DNA of 64,000 nt from Desulfobacterales bacterium (GTDB lineage: Bacteria > Desulfobacterota > UBA8473). This document shows, piece after piece, positions 36,273 to 45,462 of this stretch. Location of the stretch: positions 1 to 64,000 of the forward strand of contig JACQWO010000017.1 of the NCBI GenBank assembly GCA_016209225.1, given 5' to 3'. A program made the translations under genes and the position numbers. How positions within the stretch are numbered: the stretch's first letter is position 1; every line of letters begins with the position of its first letter. Below the pieces are notes generated by a model, which was not told where the DNA came from, did not search any database, and worked only from the letters and a program-made list of their open reading frames with translations.

Positions 36273-37499
36273 TCAGCGTTCCTTATTCTCCCCTAAGCCA
36301 AAGGCCTCGTGCAGTATCCTTACAGCCAATTCTGTATACTTAGACTCGATTACACAGGATATCTTGATTTCAGAGGTGCTTATCATCATAATATTTATTC
36401 CCTCCCTGGCAAGGACCGTAAACATCTTAGAAGCAACTCCAGAGTGACTTCGCATACCCATTCCAACGATAGAAACCTTTGCAATATTTGTATCGGCCAA
36501 TACATCCTGAGCATTAATTTCTCTTGCTGTAACCATAACCAATTCCATGGCTTTTTTAAAATCAGCCTGCGGAACGGTAAAGGTTAGATCAGTAAGACCA
36601 TCTGTGCTTACATTCTGAATTATCATGTCTACGACAATATTGGCTTCAGAAATTGGGGTAAATAGTTTAGATGCGATGCCGGGCATATCAGGTACCTTTG
36701 TGACAGTTATCTTAGCCTCATCTTTATCGTAGGTAACACCTGAAACAATGACACTCTCCATATCCTGATCCTCCTTAGTTACAATAGTACCTGTACCGTT
36801 TTTAAAAGTAGATCTTACATGGATCGCCACCTGATATTTCTTGGCAAACTGAACAGATCTAGTTTGAAGAACCTTGGCCCCCAGACTCGCCATCTCCAGC
36901 ATTTCATCATAAGATATTTTATTAAGCTTTCTGGCATCCGGGCAGATATTTGGATCAGCAGTGAAGACCCCTTCTACATCGGTATAGATTTCACAAATAT
37001 CAGCCTTAAGCGCGGCGGCTATTGCAACGGCGCTGGTATCGGAGCCTCCCCTGCCTAAGGTAGTTATGTTGTCGTTTTCATCAACACCCTGGAACCCGGC
37101 AATTACCAGTACTTTTCCATCCTTAAGCTCTCTTAATAACATCTTCGAATCGATTTTAAGAATCTGTGCCTTCCCAAAGGCACTGTCTGTTTGTATCTTA
37201 ATCTGGTGGGCCAATAATGATCTGGCATTTACCCCTAAAGACTTCAATGCCATGGCAAGGAGAGAACTGCTTACCTGTTCTCCTGTTGATATCAATACGT
37301 CCTGTTCCTTTTCATCGGGTTGATCTGAGATATTCCTAGCCAGATCCAGAAGCCTGTCCGTCTCCTCCCCCATAGCGGATACAACCACAATCACATCATT
37401 CCCATCCTGGCGGGCACTTCCTACTCGACGGGCTACATTCTTGATCTTTTCCACATTGCCTACCGAGGTACCCCCGTATTTTTGGACAATCAGTGCCAT
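36273..37499 (-). CDS. lysC: aspartate kinase
   Basis: A 408-residue aspartokinase, the first enzyme of the lysine/threonine/methionine pathway. It begins [14 protein letters not shown] (substrate and ATP site), has [14 protein letters not shown] and [14 protein letters not shown], and carries two ACT domains from about 265 to 400 for feedback control. The length matches the monofunctional lysine-sensitive class. It is the first gene of the lysC-cimA unit. A 15-bp palindrome TGGGGTCAGACCCCA lies about 25 bp upstream of the start and could be part of its control region or a dispersed repeat. Confidence 0.94.
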   Translation of the reverse strand: MALIVQKYGGTSVGNVEKIKNVARRVGSARQDGNDVIVVVSAMGEETDRLLDLARNISDQPDEKEQDVLISTGEQVSSSLLAMALKSLGVNARSLLAHQIKIQTDSAFGKAQILKIDSKMLLRELKDGKVLVIAGFQGVDENDNITTLGRGGSDTSAVAIAAALKADICEIYTDVEGVFTADPNICPDARKLNKISYDEMLEMASLGAKVLQTRSVQFAKKYQVAIHVRSTFKNGTGTIVTKEDQDMESVIVSGVTYDKDEAKITVTKVPDMPGIASKLFTPISEANIVVDMIIQNVSTDGLTDLTFTVPQADFKKAMELVMVTAREINAQDVLADTNIAKVSIVGMGMRSHSGVASKMFTVLAREGINIMMISTSEIKISCVIESKYTELAVRILHEAFGLGENKER

Positions 37500-37823
37500 C
37501 CGTCTTTCCTCTTTTCATCGGATTTGGGGTCAGACCCCACTGACTTCTTAACTTTGGGACTTTACAACCAACTTGAACTTGATATTAAGGATATTAACCA
37601 CAGATTGTCAAGTGCAAAAAACCATATAGAAGGTATTTTTTTGGGAAAAATTCTTGACAATATAATAACCCTATGGTAGTCTTCGCCAAACGTGAATGAG
37701 CGCTCACTCACTTGATCTTTGAGGTCTATTAGGTTTTGCCTTCCATGTCTTACTAATCATCAAATAAAAAACAATAATTAGTTATAAATGATGTCCAATT
37801 TAGCACAAAGGAGGATATGATTA
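37500..37823 (+). other. 324-bp divergent control region between lysC and fhs
   Basis: Contains a GGGGTCAGACCCC palindrome near the lysC start (37525-37539), a promoter and a palindromic operator for the Wood-Ljungdahl genes (listed separately), and a ribosome site (AAAGGAGG) just before fhs. No gene is visible. Confidence 0.6.
37654..37711 (+). promoter_or_regulatory. promoter and 20-bp palindromic operator for the Wood-Ljungdahl cluster
   Basis: TTGACA at 37654-37659 with a weak -10 (TAGTCT, 37677-37682) is followed at 37692-37711 by GTGAATGAGCGCTCACTCAC. The two 10-bp half-sites match at all but one position. Size, symmetry and position just after the -10 fit a repressor operator of the TetR or similar kind. 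The regulator gene is not in the window. Confidence 0.65.
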
Positions 37824-39587
37824 ATGGCGTACGATGCGGTAAAGATGGCAGACTGGCAGATTTCCGAAGCAGCAGAGAAAAACATGCCGGCGCCGGAACA
37901 ATGGAAAGAGAAACTTGGCCTTATGTCCGATGAAATGCTTCCTATGGGCAGGCTCGCAAAGCTTGATTTTCTTAAAATAATGAACCGCCTTCAGAAGGAA
38001 GATGATGGCAAATATATCGAAGTGACTGCCATTACCCCCACACCGCTTGGTGAAGGGAAAAGCACAACTTCGGTCGGCCTCATGGAAGGCCTTGGTATGC
38101 GTGGAAAAAATGTAGGCGGAGCTTTGAGACAACCTTCAGGCGGACCGACCATGAATGTCAAGGGAACAGCAGCAGGTGGCGGAAACGCACTGATTATTCC
38201 CATGACCGAGTTTTCTTTGGGGCTGACAGGCGACATCAATGACATCATGAACGCCCACAATCTTGCCATGGTGGCATTAACATCTCGTATGCAGCATGAA
38301 AGAAATTATAATGACGAACAATTGGCAAGGCTTACCAAGATGCGCCGTCTTGATGTAGATCCAACACGTATTGAAATGGGATGGATAATTGATTTCTGTG
38401 CACAAGCACTGAGAAATATCATTATCGGCATTGGCGGAAGGACAGATGGTTTTACAATGCAATCCAAGTTTGGAATCGCTGTCGGTTCGGAATGTATGGC
38501 TATCCTTTCGATAGTCAAGGACCTAGCCGATTTGAGAAAACGCCTTGACGAAATCACTGTTGCGTTTGACAAGAGCGGTAAACCCGTCACAACCGGGGAT
38601 CTGGAAGTAGGCGGCGCCATGACCGCTTTTATGCGAAACACTATTAACCCCACTCTTTTAAGTACAGCCGAATATCAACCCTGTATGATCCATGCCGGAC
38701 CATTTGCAAACATTGCTGTAGGACAATCATCCATCATCGCAGACCGCATTGGTCTTAAGATGTTTGATTATCATGTTACGGAAAGCGGTTTTGCAGCAGA
38801 TATCGGATTTGAGAAATTCTGGAACGTAAAATGCCGAAACAGCGGTCTTAAACCCCATGTGTCAGTGCTTACCTCCACAATCCGCGCACTCAAGATGCAT
38901 GGTGGCGGCCCCAAGGTTGTTGCCGGAAAAGCACTGGATGAAGCATACACCAAGGAAAATCTTGCGCTGGTTGAGAAAGGTGTCGAGAACATGGTTCACA
39001 TGATAGGCGTAATCCGAAAAGCCGGTATAAACCCAGTAGTCTGTGTAAACAGGTTCTATACCGATACTGATGCAGAAGTTGCCCTTGTTAAAAAAGCAGC
39101 TGAAGCGGCTGGTGCGCGTTGCGCCGAATCCAGTCACTGGGAAAAAGGCGGAGAGGGTGCTCTTGAGCTGGCTGATGCTGTAATTGAAGCATGTAACGAA
39201 GAAAATAAATTCAAGTTCCTTTATCCTCTCGAGATGAAGCTTCGTGACAGAGTTGCCCTTATAGCAAAAGAAGTATACGGAGCAGACGGTGTATCATGGA
39301 GTCCTGAAGCAGAAACAAAGGCCAAAATGCTTGAAAGCGACCCCAAATACGCTGACTTTTCAACCATGATGGTTAAGACCCATTTAAGCCTTACTCATGA
39401 TCCTACACTTAAGGGTGTTCCAAAAGGCTGGACACTTCCGATTCGGGACGTTTTGATTTATTCAGGTGCGAAGTTCCTCTGTCCTTGCGCAGGAACCATC
39501 AGCCTTATGCCAGGAACGAGTTCTAACCCTGCTTTCAGAAGGATAGATGTGGATGTCGATACCGGTAAGGTGAAAGGGCTTTTCTAG
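37824..39587 (+). CDS. fhs: formate-tetrahydrofolate ligase
   Basis: A 587-residue formyl-THF synthetase that activates formate with ATP, the entry to the methyl branch. The ATP loop is [19 protein letters not shown] (about residues 73-91), followed by [20 protein letters not shown], a family signature. The C-terminus [20 protein letters not shown] is typical. It is slightly longer than the usual about 557 aa because of an N-terminal extension. It is the first gene of the plus-strand cluster and has a strong ribosome site. Confidence 0.96.
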   Translation: MAYDAVKMADWQISEAAEKNMPAPEQWKEKLGLMSDEMLPMGRLAKLDFLKIMNRLQKEDDGKYIEVTAITPTPLGEGKSTTSVGLMEGLGMRGKNVGGALRQPSGGPTMNVKGTAAGGGNALIIPMTEFSLGLTGDINDIMNAHNLAMVALTSRMQHERNYNDEQLARLTKMRRLDVDPTRIEMGWIIDFCAQALRNIIIGIGGRTDGFTMQSKFGIAVGSECMAILSIVKDLADLRKRLDEITVAFDKSGKPVTTGDLEVGGAMTAFMRNTINPTLLSTAEYQPCMIHAGPFANIAVGQSSIIADRIGLKMFDYHVTESGFAADIGFEKFWNVKCRNSGLKPHVSVLTSTIRALKMHGGGPKVVAGKALDEAYTKENLALVEKGVENMVHMIGVIRKAGINPVVCVNRFYTDTDAEVALVKKAAEAAGARCAESSHWEKGGEGALELADAVIEACNEENKFKFLYPLEMKLRDRVALIAKEVYGADGVSWSPEAETKAKMLESDPKYADFSTMMVKTHLSLTHDPTLKGVPKGWTLPIRDVLIYSGAKFLCPCAGTISLMPGTSSNPAFRRIDVDVDTGKVKGLF

Positions 39588-39675
39588 CCTTTGTTCATCT
39601 TGATAGGCGTCTTTATCCCATACTTTATGTTCTCCTTGCGTCCAGGGGATTTGCCGACAGGAAGAGGGCTTTATT

Positions 39676-40431
39676 TTGAGTTTTGTAATAGCAGTGGCAG
39701 GAAAAGGGGGGATAGGCAAAACAACAATAACAGGCTTAATGATTCGTGCCCTAAAAAAAAGGGGTAATGTACCCATACTGGCTGTTGATGCGGATTCCAA
39801 TGTAAATCTGGCGGAGACAATTGGATTCCCGCAGGGAAAGACTGTTGGCGCTGTGAGGGAAAACTTTTCCTCTGACATCTCCAATATGCCGCCCGGAATG
39901 GCAAAAGAGACCCTTTTGGAGTTAAAACTCAATGAGGGATTGATAGAAGGAGAAGGGGTGGATGTCATAGCCATGGGGAGGGGTGAAGGCCCCGGGTGTT
40001 ACTGTCCTGTAAATAACATGCTAAGGAGATTCTTAGATATTCTTGCCAAAAACTATCCTTTTGTGGTAATAGACAATGAAGCTGGGATGGAACATTTGAG
40101 CAGGCGTATTTTGCAGAGAATCGATGCATTGCTGATTGTCTCAGATCCTACACCAAAAGGGATCATGACCGCAGGAAGAATCAGGGAACTTATCAGAGAA
40201 CTTGACTTATCAATAAAAGACTCTTACTTTATAATAAATAGAATCCAGGGGAAGTTGGAGCCTGTCATTGAGGCTGAGATTGAGAAACAGGGTTTCAACT
40301 CTTTTTACGGCATCCCTATGGATAAATTGATCTATGATTATGATCTCTCTTTGAAACCTTTAATGGATTTGCCCGACGAATCTATCGCAGTAGTTGCAGT
40401 TAATAAGATTCTGGATGAAATCATTAATTGA
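39676..40431 (+). CDS. cooC: CO dehydrogenase nickel-insertion ATPase CooC
   Basis: A 251-residue MinD-type ATPase that matures the Ni-containing C-cluster of CO dehydrogenase. The deviant P-loop is AGKGGIGKTTITG, with the signature lysine, and the CxC metal site is in GPGCYCPVNN near 112-114. The switch II segment is VVIDNEAGMEHLSRR. It lies between fhs and folD and not next to cooS, but it is read in the same direction. The start may be the annotated one or a nearby alternative codon, because the initiator before SFVIAVAGKGG is not ATG. Confidence 0.9.
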   Translation: MSFVIAVAGKGGIGKTTITGLMIRALKKRGNVPILAVDADSNVNLAETIGFPQGKTVGAVRENFSSDISNMPPGMAKETLLELKLNEGLIEGEGVDVIAMGRGEGPGCYCPVNNMLRRFLDILAKNYPFVVIDNEAGMEHLSRRILQRIDALLIVSDPTPKGIMTAGRIRELIRELDLSIKDSYFIINRIQGKLEPVIEAEIEKQGFNSFYGIPMDKLIYDYDLSLKPLMDLPDESIAVVAVNKILDEIIN

Positions 40432-40433
40432 GA

Positions 40434-40647
40434 GCTTTGAAAAAGCACCCCTTTTCGCTTCAGCATACATTTTTTGACCCATCTAAGCTCGCTCCATTGA
40501 AAATTCACAAGCTCACCCTTCGGGATCAAACATGTGAATTTTCTACATTACGCTCGCTAAGATGGGTTCCCCAAAAAATCTATGAATTCGCTCTCAGGGG
40601 TACTTCTTCAAAGCTCTCGGTAGGTTGTGTAAGGGGCTCTAATTAGG
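40434..40647 (+). repeat. dispersed repeat G2
   Basis: Shares CATACATTTTTTGAC, CATCTAAGCTCG, GCTCTCAGGGGTAC and CAAAGCTCTCGG with repeat G1 at 28.0-28.2 kb, in the same order. Between the shared blocks is different palindromic filler. Truncated relatives of its left part appear near 15.4 and 26.07 kb. It fills the cooC-folD gap. Confidence 0.75.
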
Positions 40648-40710
40648 TATTATGTCTATGGTTTTATCCCAAAAATGTGGGGTAAAACAATTAACATGGG
40701 GAGGATAAAA

Positions 40711-41598
40711 ATGGCGGCAAAGATCATTAGTGGAACAGAGGTGGCCGGGCAGATCAGGGAAGAACTGAGAAAAGAAGTAACCGAATTGAAGGAAAAACAC
40801 AATGTGATCCCTGGATTGGTCACCATTCTGGTAGGAGAGAATCCTGCGTCAATAAGCTATGTGACCGGTAAACAGAAGACCGCAAAGGAATTAGGGTTTT
40901 ACTCGCTACAGGACAACCAACCGGATAATATCACAGAGGAAGTTTTACTGGGGTTGATAGACAAATACAATAATGATCCCAAAATCCATGGCATACTGGT
41001 ACAGTTGCCCCTGCCGAAGCACATCAATGAAACGGAAGTGTTATATGCTATAAACCCAAAGAAGGATGTGGATGGTTTCCATCCGGTCAACCTGGGGAAA
41101 TTGATGATAGGTGAGGCTGATTACCTTCCCTGTACCCCTGCCGGAGTCCAGCAATTGTTAATCAGGAGCAATGTTGAAACTAGTGGGGCAGAGGTAGTAG
41201 TTGTGGGACGGAGCAACATTGTTGGCAAACCTGTAACCAATATTCTTTTACAAAAGCAAAAAGGTGCTAATGCAACAGTAACCATATGTCATACAGGAAC
41301 TAAAGATATGGCATCTCATACCAGGAGAGCCGATATTCTTATAGTTGCAGCAGGAAAACCTAAAGCGATAACAGCAGATATGGTAAAAGAGGGTGCCATT
41401 GTTATTGATGTGGGGGTGAACCGTATTGGAAAATCAGAATCAGGAAAGGCGATCCTTTGTGGAGATGTAGACTTCGAAGCTGTTAAAGAAAAGGCCGGTG
41501 CTATTACGCCTGTGCCAGGAGGGGTTGGCCCCATGACGATCACTATGCTGATGATGAATACGGTAAAATCTGCTAAAGTTCATGCAGGGTTAGTTTAA
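40711..41598 (+). CDS. folD: methylene-THF dehydrogenase / methenyl-THF cyclohydrolase
   Basis: A 295-residue bifunctional FolD that converts formyl-THF-derived methenyl-THF to methylene-THF with NAD(P)H. The start at MAAKIISGTEVAG is preferred over 40675 because GGGGAGG precedes it. Catalytic features are SYVTGKQKTAKELG (Tyr and Lys), VQLPLPKHINE, PCTPAGVQQLL and the Rossmann segment VVGRSNIVGKPV. The C-terminus has TPVPGGVGPMTI. It supplies substrate to MetFV encoded at the end of the cluster. Confidence 0.96.
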   Translation: MAAKIISGTEVAGQIREELRKEVTELKEKHNVIPGLVTILVGENPASISYVTGKQKTAKELGFYSLQDNQPDNITEEVLLGLIDKYNNDPKIHGILVQLPLPKHINETEVLYAINPKKDVDGFHPVNLGKLMIGEADYLPCTPAGVQQLLIRSNVETSGAEVVVVGRSNIVGKPVTNILLQKQKGANATVTICHTGTKDMASHTRRADILIVAAGKPKAITADMVKEGAIVIDVGVNRIGKSESGKAILCGDVDFEAVKEKAGAITPVPGGVGPMTITMLMMNTVKSAKVHAGLV

Positions 41599-41603
41599 TT
41601 AAT

Positions 41604-41707
41604 GTAACTACTCAGGTTGTTTAGGCTGAAGGCTGTTAGTCGCGCATAATTTCCTCTTACAGCCCCGTTGTACAACGGGGCTACAGCCTATCCATCTTTT
41701 TATTTAC
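41604..41707. repeat. terminal-inverted-repeat element E4
   Basis: Left end GTAACTACTCAGG is intact and the right end is worn (ATTTAC). The inner block TTTAGGCTGAAGGCTGTTAG followed by GCGCATAATTTCCTC is nearly the reverse complement of the interior of E6 at 58.5 kb. It also contains the palindrome CCCCGTTGTACAACGGGG. It lies between folD and acsD. Confidence 0.7.
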
Positions 41708-41729
41708 CTATAGAGGGAGGTAGAAATTA

Positions 41730-43286
41730 ATGGCATTTGAAATTACAAGATCACATTATACAGGAAAGATAAAAGAGGTGACTCTGGGTACAGGGAAAAG
41801 AACAGTAACTGTAGGTGGAGAAACCTCCTATCCATTCTATCTATTTGAGGGGGAGATGCCCAATCCTCCCAGGATTGCTATGGAAATCTGGGACATGGAG
41901 CCTGAGGAATGGCCTAAGGCTGTTATTGAACCCTTCAAAGATGTATTAAAAGATCCGGCAGCCTGGGCAAAAAAGTGTGCAGAGGAATACGGTGCTGATA
42001 TGGTTATAGTGCAGTTAAAAAGTACCGACCCAAATGGATTGAACAAAGGTCCGGGAGAGGCTTCTGCCACGGTAAAAAAGGTATGTGAAGCGGTGGATGT
42101 CCCGGTAATAGTCTGGGGATGTGGCAACAAGGAAAAGGATGTTGAAGTTTTAAAGAAAGTTGCTGAAGATAACCAGGGCAAGAATTTGCTTTTGGGTCCG
42201 GTGGAAGAGGCTAACCATAAGCAGATAGGCGCCAGCGCCCTGGGGTTTCACCAATCAGTTATTTCTTCTTCTCCTATAGACATAAATCTGGCCAAGCAGC
42301 TCAATGTGCTTCTCGATAACCTGGGAGTGAGTCCACAAAAGATTGTTATAGATCCTACCACGGGGGGATTGGGATACGGGCTGGAATATTCCTATTCGGT
42401 TATGGAAAGAATTAGGATGGCTGCTTTGACCCAGGAAGATGAGAAGTTACAGAGTCCCATAATAAATAATCTGGGCAATGAAATCTGGAAGTGTAAAGAG
42501 GTCAAACTGAGCCTTGAAGATGCCCCTACTCTGGGCGATCCGGCAAAAAGGGGAGTAATGCTAGAGTGTGTGGGCGCTGTTTCTTACCTCATGGCCGGTT
42601 CGGATATCCTCGTATTAAGACATCCGGAGAGTGTTAAGCGGGTGAAAGAGTTTATGGGCCTGATGATGACCGGTGATATGGCAATGAGTTCTGACAGGCT
42701 TTCTGCTAAGTTGAATGTTATCAATGTCAAACCGGAAGGTAATTTTCCCAAGATTGAGAAGGTAAAGGTTGAGGCAAAACCCAAAGAAGAAAAGAAGGAA
42801 GATGCGCCTAAAGCACCTCCAAAGGAAAAGGAGAAGATTAAAGTAAAAGAAGAGGAAAAGATTGCCAAAAAGCCGGAGGTAGCACAGGAAGACAAACCAA
42901 AAGCAAAAGCTGATACCAAAGCAAAAATTGAGGCGGAGGCAGAGACCAAGGCAAGAGATGAGGCAAAGGTCAAGTCTGAAGAAGAAGCAAAAGCCAAGGC
43001 AGCGGCAGAAGCAAGGGTAAGAGCTGAGACCGAAGCAAAAGCCAAGGCGGAAGCAGATGCCAAGGCAAAGGAAGAGCTCGAGAGAAAAGCTAAAGAGGAG
43101 GCCAAAGCTAAGGTCAGAGATGAAGAAGAGGCATTGAAACAGTCCAGGGCGAAAGAAAAGGCAGAGAGGGAAAAATCGCAAGAAGCACGTGCGGAAGGCC
43201 CGCGAGCCTTGAAAGTAGCGGAGGTTCAACTTTCTCCGGTGGATAAATTGTTAGCCCAGGTTAATCGGGTTAATAGAAGGAGCTAA
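41730..43286 (+). CDS. acsD: corrinoid iron-sulfur protein small subunit (AcsD/CdhD) with charged C-terminal tail
   Basis: A 518-residue protein. Residues about 1-335 are the TIM-barrel small subunit of the corrinoid Fe-S protein (SYPFYLFEGEMPNPPRIAME, MVIVQLKSTDPNG, IDPTTGGLGYGLEYS), which with AcsC carries the methyl group to acetyl-CoA synthase. Bacterial AcsD is normally about 310-320 aa. Here about 180 extra residues follow, almost entirely Lys, Glu and Ala and predicted to be a long charged helix, ending VQLSPVDKLLAQVNRVNRRS. The tail is in frame with no stop and begins near 42760. Its role is unknown; it could be a tether or assembly arm. CooS, next in order, also has a charged N-terminus. 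Confidence 0.92.
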   Translation: MAFEITRSHYTGKIKEVTLGTGKRTVTVGGETSYPFYLFEGEMPNPPRIAMEIWDMEPEEWPKAVIEPFKDVLKDPAAWAKKCAEEYGADMVIVQLKSTDPNGLNKGPGEASATVKKVCEAVDVPVIVWGCGNKEKDVEVLKKVAEDNQGKNLLLGPVEEANHKQIGASALGFHQSVISSSPIDINLAKQLNVLLDNLGVSPQKIVIDPTTGGLGYGLEYSYSVMERIRMAALTQEDEKLQSPIINNLGNEIWKCKEVKLSLEDAPTLGDPAKRGVMLECVGAVSYLMAGSDILVLRHPESVKRVKEFMGLMMTGDMAMSSDRLSAKLNVINVKPEGNFPKIEKVKVEAKPKEEKKEDAPKAPPKEKEKIKVKEEEKIAKKPEVAQEDKPKAKADTKAKIEAEAETKARDEAKVKSEEEAKAKAAAEARVRAETEAKAKAEADAKAKEELERKAKEEAKAKVRDEEEALKQSRAKEKAEREKSQEARAEGPRALKVAEVQLSPVDKLLAQVNRVNRRS

Positions 43287-43338
43287 TTTGTTTTAAGGGA
43301 AAGCAGCCTCAGGGCTGTTAAAGAAGGAGGCAAGAGAA

Positions 43339-45381
43339 ATGGCATCAGAAGAAGCCAAAGAAACTTTGAAGGTTGTAGAAAAAGAAAAAAAGAAGATCAA
43401 ACCCGAAGAAAAGAGTGTAGATCCTGCCACCATCCAAATGCTCTATAAGGCTCAACAAGATGGGGTAGAAACGATCTTTGATCGGGCTGAAACCATGAAA
43501 CCCTGCAATATTGGCATTCAGGGAACCTGTTGTAAGATGTGCGCCCAGGGTCCTTGCCGTCTTCCTTTAACCAAGAAGGATATGGAAGGAAAGGATACCC
43601 GAATGGGGCTCTGCGGGGCTACTCCAGAGACTATTGCCGCCCGCAATTTTGCCCGTATGATTGCTGCAGGAGCCGCTGCCCACTCTGATCACGGCCGAGG
43701 TGTGGCTGAGGTCTTTCTGGCTGCATCCCGTAAAGAGTCAGAGGATTATAAAATAAAAGACGAGAACAAGCTCAAAGAAATCGCCGGGGACTTTGGGGTA
43801 TCTACCACCGTATTGGTGGACGGTGAAGAGAAAGATCGGGATATATATGATATTGCCGTTGAAGTCGGCGAGAAGATATTGGGTGAATGGGGCAAACAGG
43901 AAGGAGAAATTTACTATGCCAAGCGCGCCCCCAAAGCCCGTTATGAACTCTGGAAAAAATTGGATGTTATCCCTCGAGGGATTGACCGGGAGATCGTCGA
44001 GATCATGCACCGAACCCACATGGGGGTTGATCAGGATTATGAAAACCTGATGAAACAGGGCTCCCGGGCAGCTCTGGCTGACGGCTGGGCCGGTTCCATG
44101 ATGGCTACCGATATGCAGGACGTCCTTTTTGGAACTCCGTATCCGATCCACGGGGAAATTAACCTGGGGGTTTTGAAAAAGGATCATGTGAATATCATCG
44201 TCCATGGCCATGAACCCCTTCTTTCAGAAATGATTGTCGTAGCCTCTCAGGACCCTGAGATGCTGCAGTATGCGGCTACCAAAGGGGCTAAAGGAATTGT
44301 ACTTGCAGGCATGTGCTGTACTGCCAACGAAATTCTGGTCCGCCACGGCATGCCCATTGCAGGAAACTACCTTCAGCAGGAGCTGGCATTGATTACAGGG
44401 GCAGTGGATGCTATGGTAGTGGATGTCCAGTGCATCATGGAAAATCTGGCTAATATTGCTCAATGCTACCATACAAAGCTGATAACCACCAATACACGGT
44501 GCAAGATCGCTTCCGGAGATACAATCCATATTCAATTTGACGAACACCATGCATTGGAAGATGCCAAACGGATCGTCAAAACAGCTATCGATAATTTCCC
44601 CAACCGGAAGGCCGAAGTCCTGATTCCAAAGGAGAAGGAAATGATGGTGGTAGGTTTCAGTTACGAGGCGATTAATTACCATCTGGGTGGGACCTTCCGG
44701 GGGTCTTATACGCCGTTAAATGATAACATCATAAACGGCCGTATCCGCGGGATTGGCGGCGTGGTGGGCTGCAACAATGCCCGGACTATGCATGACAGCG
44801 CTCATTTAATTGTCGTCAAGGAACTTTTGAAAAACGACGTCATCGTCCTGACCACAGGCTGTAACGCCATGGCCTGCGGGAAGGCTGGGCTCCTGACCCC
44901 GGAAGCGGCGAGGATATACTGTGGACCTGGACTCGCCGAGGTCTGCGAAACAGTGGGAATTCCACCAGTCCTCCATATGGGCTCCTGCGTGGACAATAGC
45001 CGTATACTAATGGCCGCTACTGAAGTGGTTAAGGCCGGGGGGCTGGGGAATGACATCAGTGATCTCCCTGCCGCCGGATGTGCCCCGGAATGGATGAGTG
45101 AGAAAGCCATCTCCATTGGGCAATACTTTGTTGCCTCCGGGGTCTATACTCTCTTTGGAGTCAACCTCCAGGTTGAAGGGTCTCCAGTCTTCAAGGATTA
45201 CCTTTTTAATGGGATGGAAAAGGTCTTTGGCGGCAAATGGGATCTGGTCGAAGACCCTTATGAAATGGCCCGCAAGATGATTGCCCATATAGATGCCAAA
45301 CGCAAGGCTCTGGGTATTGATAAGGCTCGGGAGCGGGTGCTCATGGATATGGCTGACCGGCAGAAACTGGAGGCAGCTTAA
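43339..45381 (+). CDS. cooS: carbon monoxide dehydrogenase catalytic subunit
   Basis: A 680-residue Ni-Fe CO dehydrogenase (AcsA/CooS type), the carbonyl-branch enzyme that reduces CO2 to CO. B/D-cluster cysteines lie in CNIGIQGTCCKMCAQGPCR (residues about 55-73). C-cluster ligands include the His in IIVHGHEPLLSEM, Cys in GMCCTANEILVRHG and Cys in GCNAMACGKAG. The first 35 residues are a Lys/Glu-rich extension. It lies between acsD and acsB, as in acetogen clusters. Its maturation factor CooC is encoded 3 kb upstream. Confidence 0.95.
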   Translation: MASEEAKETLKVVEKEKKKIKPEEKSVDPATIQMLYKAQQDGVETIFDRAETMKPCNIGIQGTCCKMCAQGPCRLPLTKKDMEGKDTRMGLCGATPETIAARNFARMIAAGAAAHSDHGRGVAEVFLAASRKESEDYKIKDENKLKEIAGDFGVSTTVLVDGEEKDRDIYDIAVEVGEKILGEWGKQEGEIYYAKRAPKARYELWKKLDVIPRGIDREIVEIMHRTHMGVDQDYENLMKQGSRAALADGWAGSMMATDMQDVLFGTPYPIHGEINLGVLKKDHVNIIVHGHEPLLSEMIVVASQDPEMLQYAATKGAKGIVLAGMCCTANEILVRHGMPIAGNYLQQELALITGAVDAMVVDVQCIMENLANIAQCYHTKLITTNTRCKIASGDTIHIQFDEHHALEDAKRIVKTAIDNFPNRKAEVLIPKEKEMMVVGFSYEAINYHLGGTFRGSYTPLNDNIINGRIRGIGGVVGCNNARTMHDSAHLIVVKELLKNDVIVLTTGCNAMACGKAGLLTPEAARIYCGPGLAEVCETVGIPPVLHMGSCVDNSRILMAATEVVKAGGLGNDISDLPAAGCAPEWMSEKAISIGQYFVASGVYTLFGVNLQVEGSPVFKDYLFNGMEKVFGGKWDLVEDPYEMARKMIAHIDAKRKALGIDKARERVLMDMADRQKLEAA

Positions 45382-45462
45382 ACACAGGTAGATAGACTGA
45401 AGGCGGAAGACTGTTAGGACACTTCAGCCTAAGCACTTCAAAAGAAAGGAGGATTTTTCTCA

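Noticed and set aside
42584-43229. Long open frames on the minus strand opposite the acsD tail
   Set aside because: They are rich in Ser/Leu/Phe/Cys and mirror the Lys/Glu/Ala codons of the tail; they lack ribosome sites and family matches.
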